A DNA stretch of 54,500 nucleotides from Variovorax sp. N23 (GTDB lineage: Bacteria; Pseudomonadota; Gammaproteobacteria; Burkholderiales; Burkholderiaceae_C), in NCBI RefSeq assembly GCF_025486315.1, contig NZ_JAOOPY010000025.1, forward strand, positions 1-54,500. Direction: 5' to 3'. Within the stretch, counting starts at the first letter, position 1, and each line of letters opens with the position of its first letter. Made by a program: the position numbers and the translations under genes. Below, piece after piece: positions 53,889 through 54,500 of this stretch. Below the pieces are notes generated by a model. It was not told the origin of the DNA and ran no database searches. It worked only from the letters and a program-made list of their open reading frames with translations.

Positions 53889-54500
53889 ATGACCCCAGAC
53901 GCAACCGCCACCCCGCACGTCGCCGGCGCCATCACGCCTTTGCGCGACTTCGTCACCGGCTTCGGCCGCCTGCTCGACACGCGCCCCGACGAGCCACGCA
54001 TCCTGGCCGAAGGCGGCGCCCTGTTGCGCACGCTGGTCGCCCGCGACGACTGGCTGCCCGCGGCCTTCGCGCAGCCGCATCCGACGTATTACCAGCAGCA
54101 CCTGCTGCATGCGGACTCGACCGAGCGCTTCTCGATCGTCAGCTTCGTCTGGGGGCCGGGCCAGGCCACGCCGGTGCACGACCACACGGTGTGGGGCCTG
54201 ATCGGCATGCTGCGCGGCGCCGAGGAAAGCCAGGCCTACGTCGAACGCGACGGCCGTGCGGTGCCGCATGGCGCGCCGGTGCGGCTGGTGCCGGGCGACG
54301 TCGAGGCGGTGTCGCCTACCGTCGGCGACGTGCACCGCGTGCGCAACGTCTTCGACGACCGCGTGTCGGTCAGCATCCACGTCTACGGCGCCAACATCGG
54401 CGCGGTGCGGCGCCACACCTACCCGGCCGAAGGCGGGCGCAAGCCCTTCGTCTCCGGCTATTCGAACGCCCTGCTGCCCAACCTGTGGGACCGCTCCGCC
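53889..54500 (+). CDS. Thiol dioxygenase (cysteine / 3-mercaptopropionate dioxygenase), truncated by window end
   Basis: Partial: 204 codons are visible with no stop. This is a single-domain cupin. Fe ligands are expected in VHDHTVWG (two His) and DVHRVRN (one His). The substrate-binding position near YYQQHLLH carries Gln where mammalian CDO has Arg60, and the cysteine of the Cys-Tyr cofactor is replaced by Gly (HTVWG). This is the Gln-type pattern associated with 3-mercaptopropionate dioxygenases. It starts 34 bp after apaH and runs beyond 54500. The specificity is inferred. Confidence 0.85.
   Translation, partial: MTPDATATPHVAGAITPLRDFVTGFGRLLDTRPDEPRILAEGGALLRTLVARDDWLPAAFAQPHPTYYQQHLLHADSTERFSIVSFVWGPGQATPVHDHTVWGLIGMLRGAEESQAYVERDGRAVPHGAPVRLVPGDVEAVSPTVGDVHRVRNVFDDRVSVSIHVYGANIGAVRRHTYPAEGGRKPFVSGYSNALLPNLWDRSA

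Overview
The window reads as a chromosomal segment of a high-GC betaproteobacterium, most likely Burkholderiales/Comamonadaceae and Variovorax-like. The reasons are the uniform GC-rich codon use, an EF-P with arginine at position 32, an alanine/lysine-rich N-terminal extension on RpoD, a phasin, many Bug-type solute-binding proteins, and several intergenic palindromic repeats of one family. I saw no prophage, insertion sequence, CRISPR array, rRNA or tRNA.

Layout. 0.2-2.6 kb: a fumarylacetoacetase-fold hydratase, efp and a LOG-family nucleotide hydrolase. 8.8-2.6 kb (minus strand): a tight run pncB - Na+/H+ antiporter - hydroxyacid dehydrogenase - rmuC - MFS transporter. 9-11.9 kb: csbD, a duplicated-module cysteine-pair secreted protein, a thioesterase, a phasin and an acyl-CoA-type SDR. 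12-19 kb: a YihY membrane protein, dnaG, rpoD and a Bcr/CflA drug exporter, with three of the dispersed repeats. 19-22 kb: phenylalanine to homogentisate (phhA, hpd) with a divergent Lrp-type regulator. 22-27 kb: a full branched-chain amino-acid-type ABC importer. 27-33 kb: a phospholipase-D synthase, a ROK-like protein whose motifs are in circularly permuted order, an osmoprotectant transporter with the binding domain fused ahead of the permease, a GST, and a LysE exporter with its own Lrp regulator.

33-47 kb is a catabolic island for hexuronates and aldarates. Uronate dehydrogenase and an SMP-30 lactonase oxidise uronates to aldarates. GudD and GarD dehydrate glucarate and galactarate. KdgD and a ketoglutarate-semialdehyde dehydrogenase finish to 2-oxoglutarate. 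A TRAP transporter (P, Q, M) supplies substrate, two Bug proteins flank the set, and a FadR-type GntR regulator sits between the two divergent arms. Matching FadR-type operator sequences overlap sigma-70 promoters of both arms.

47-51 kb: an iron-uptake unit (TonB-dependent siderophore receptor, PepSY membrane protein and a small membrane protein) behind a Fur-box-like site. 51-54.5 kb: an alpha/beta hydrolase, a CorC/HlyC-type CBS protein, apaH, and a thiol dioxygenase cut by the window end.

The observations I rate highest are the circularly permuted ROK-like protein (28412-29554), the operator/promoter architecture of the uronate regulon, the twin CX10C secreted protein, and the dispersed repeat family, one copy of which is bounded by inverted repeats.
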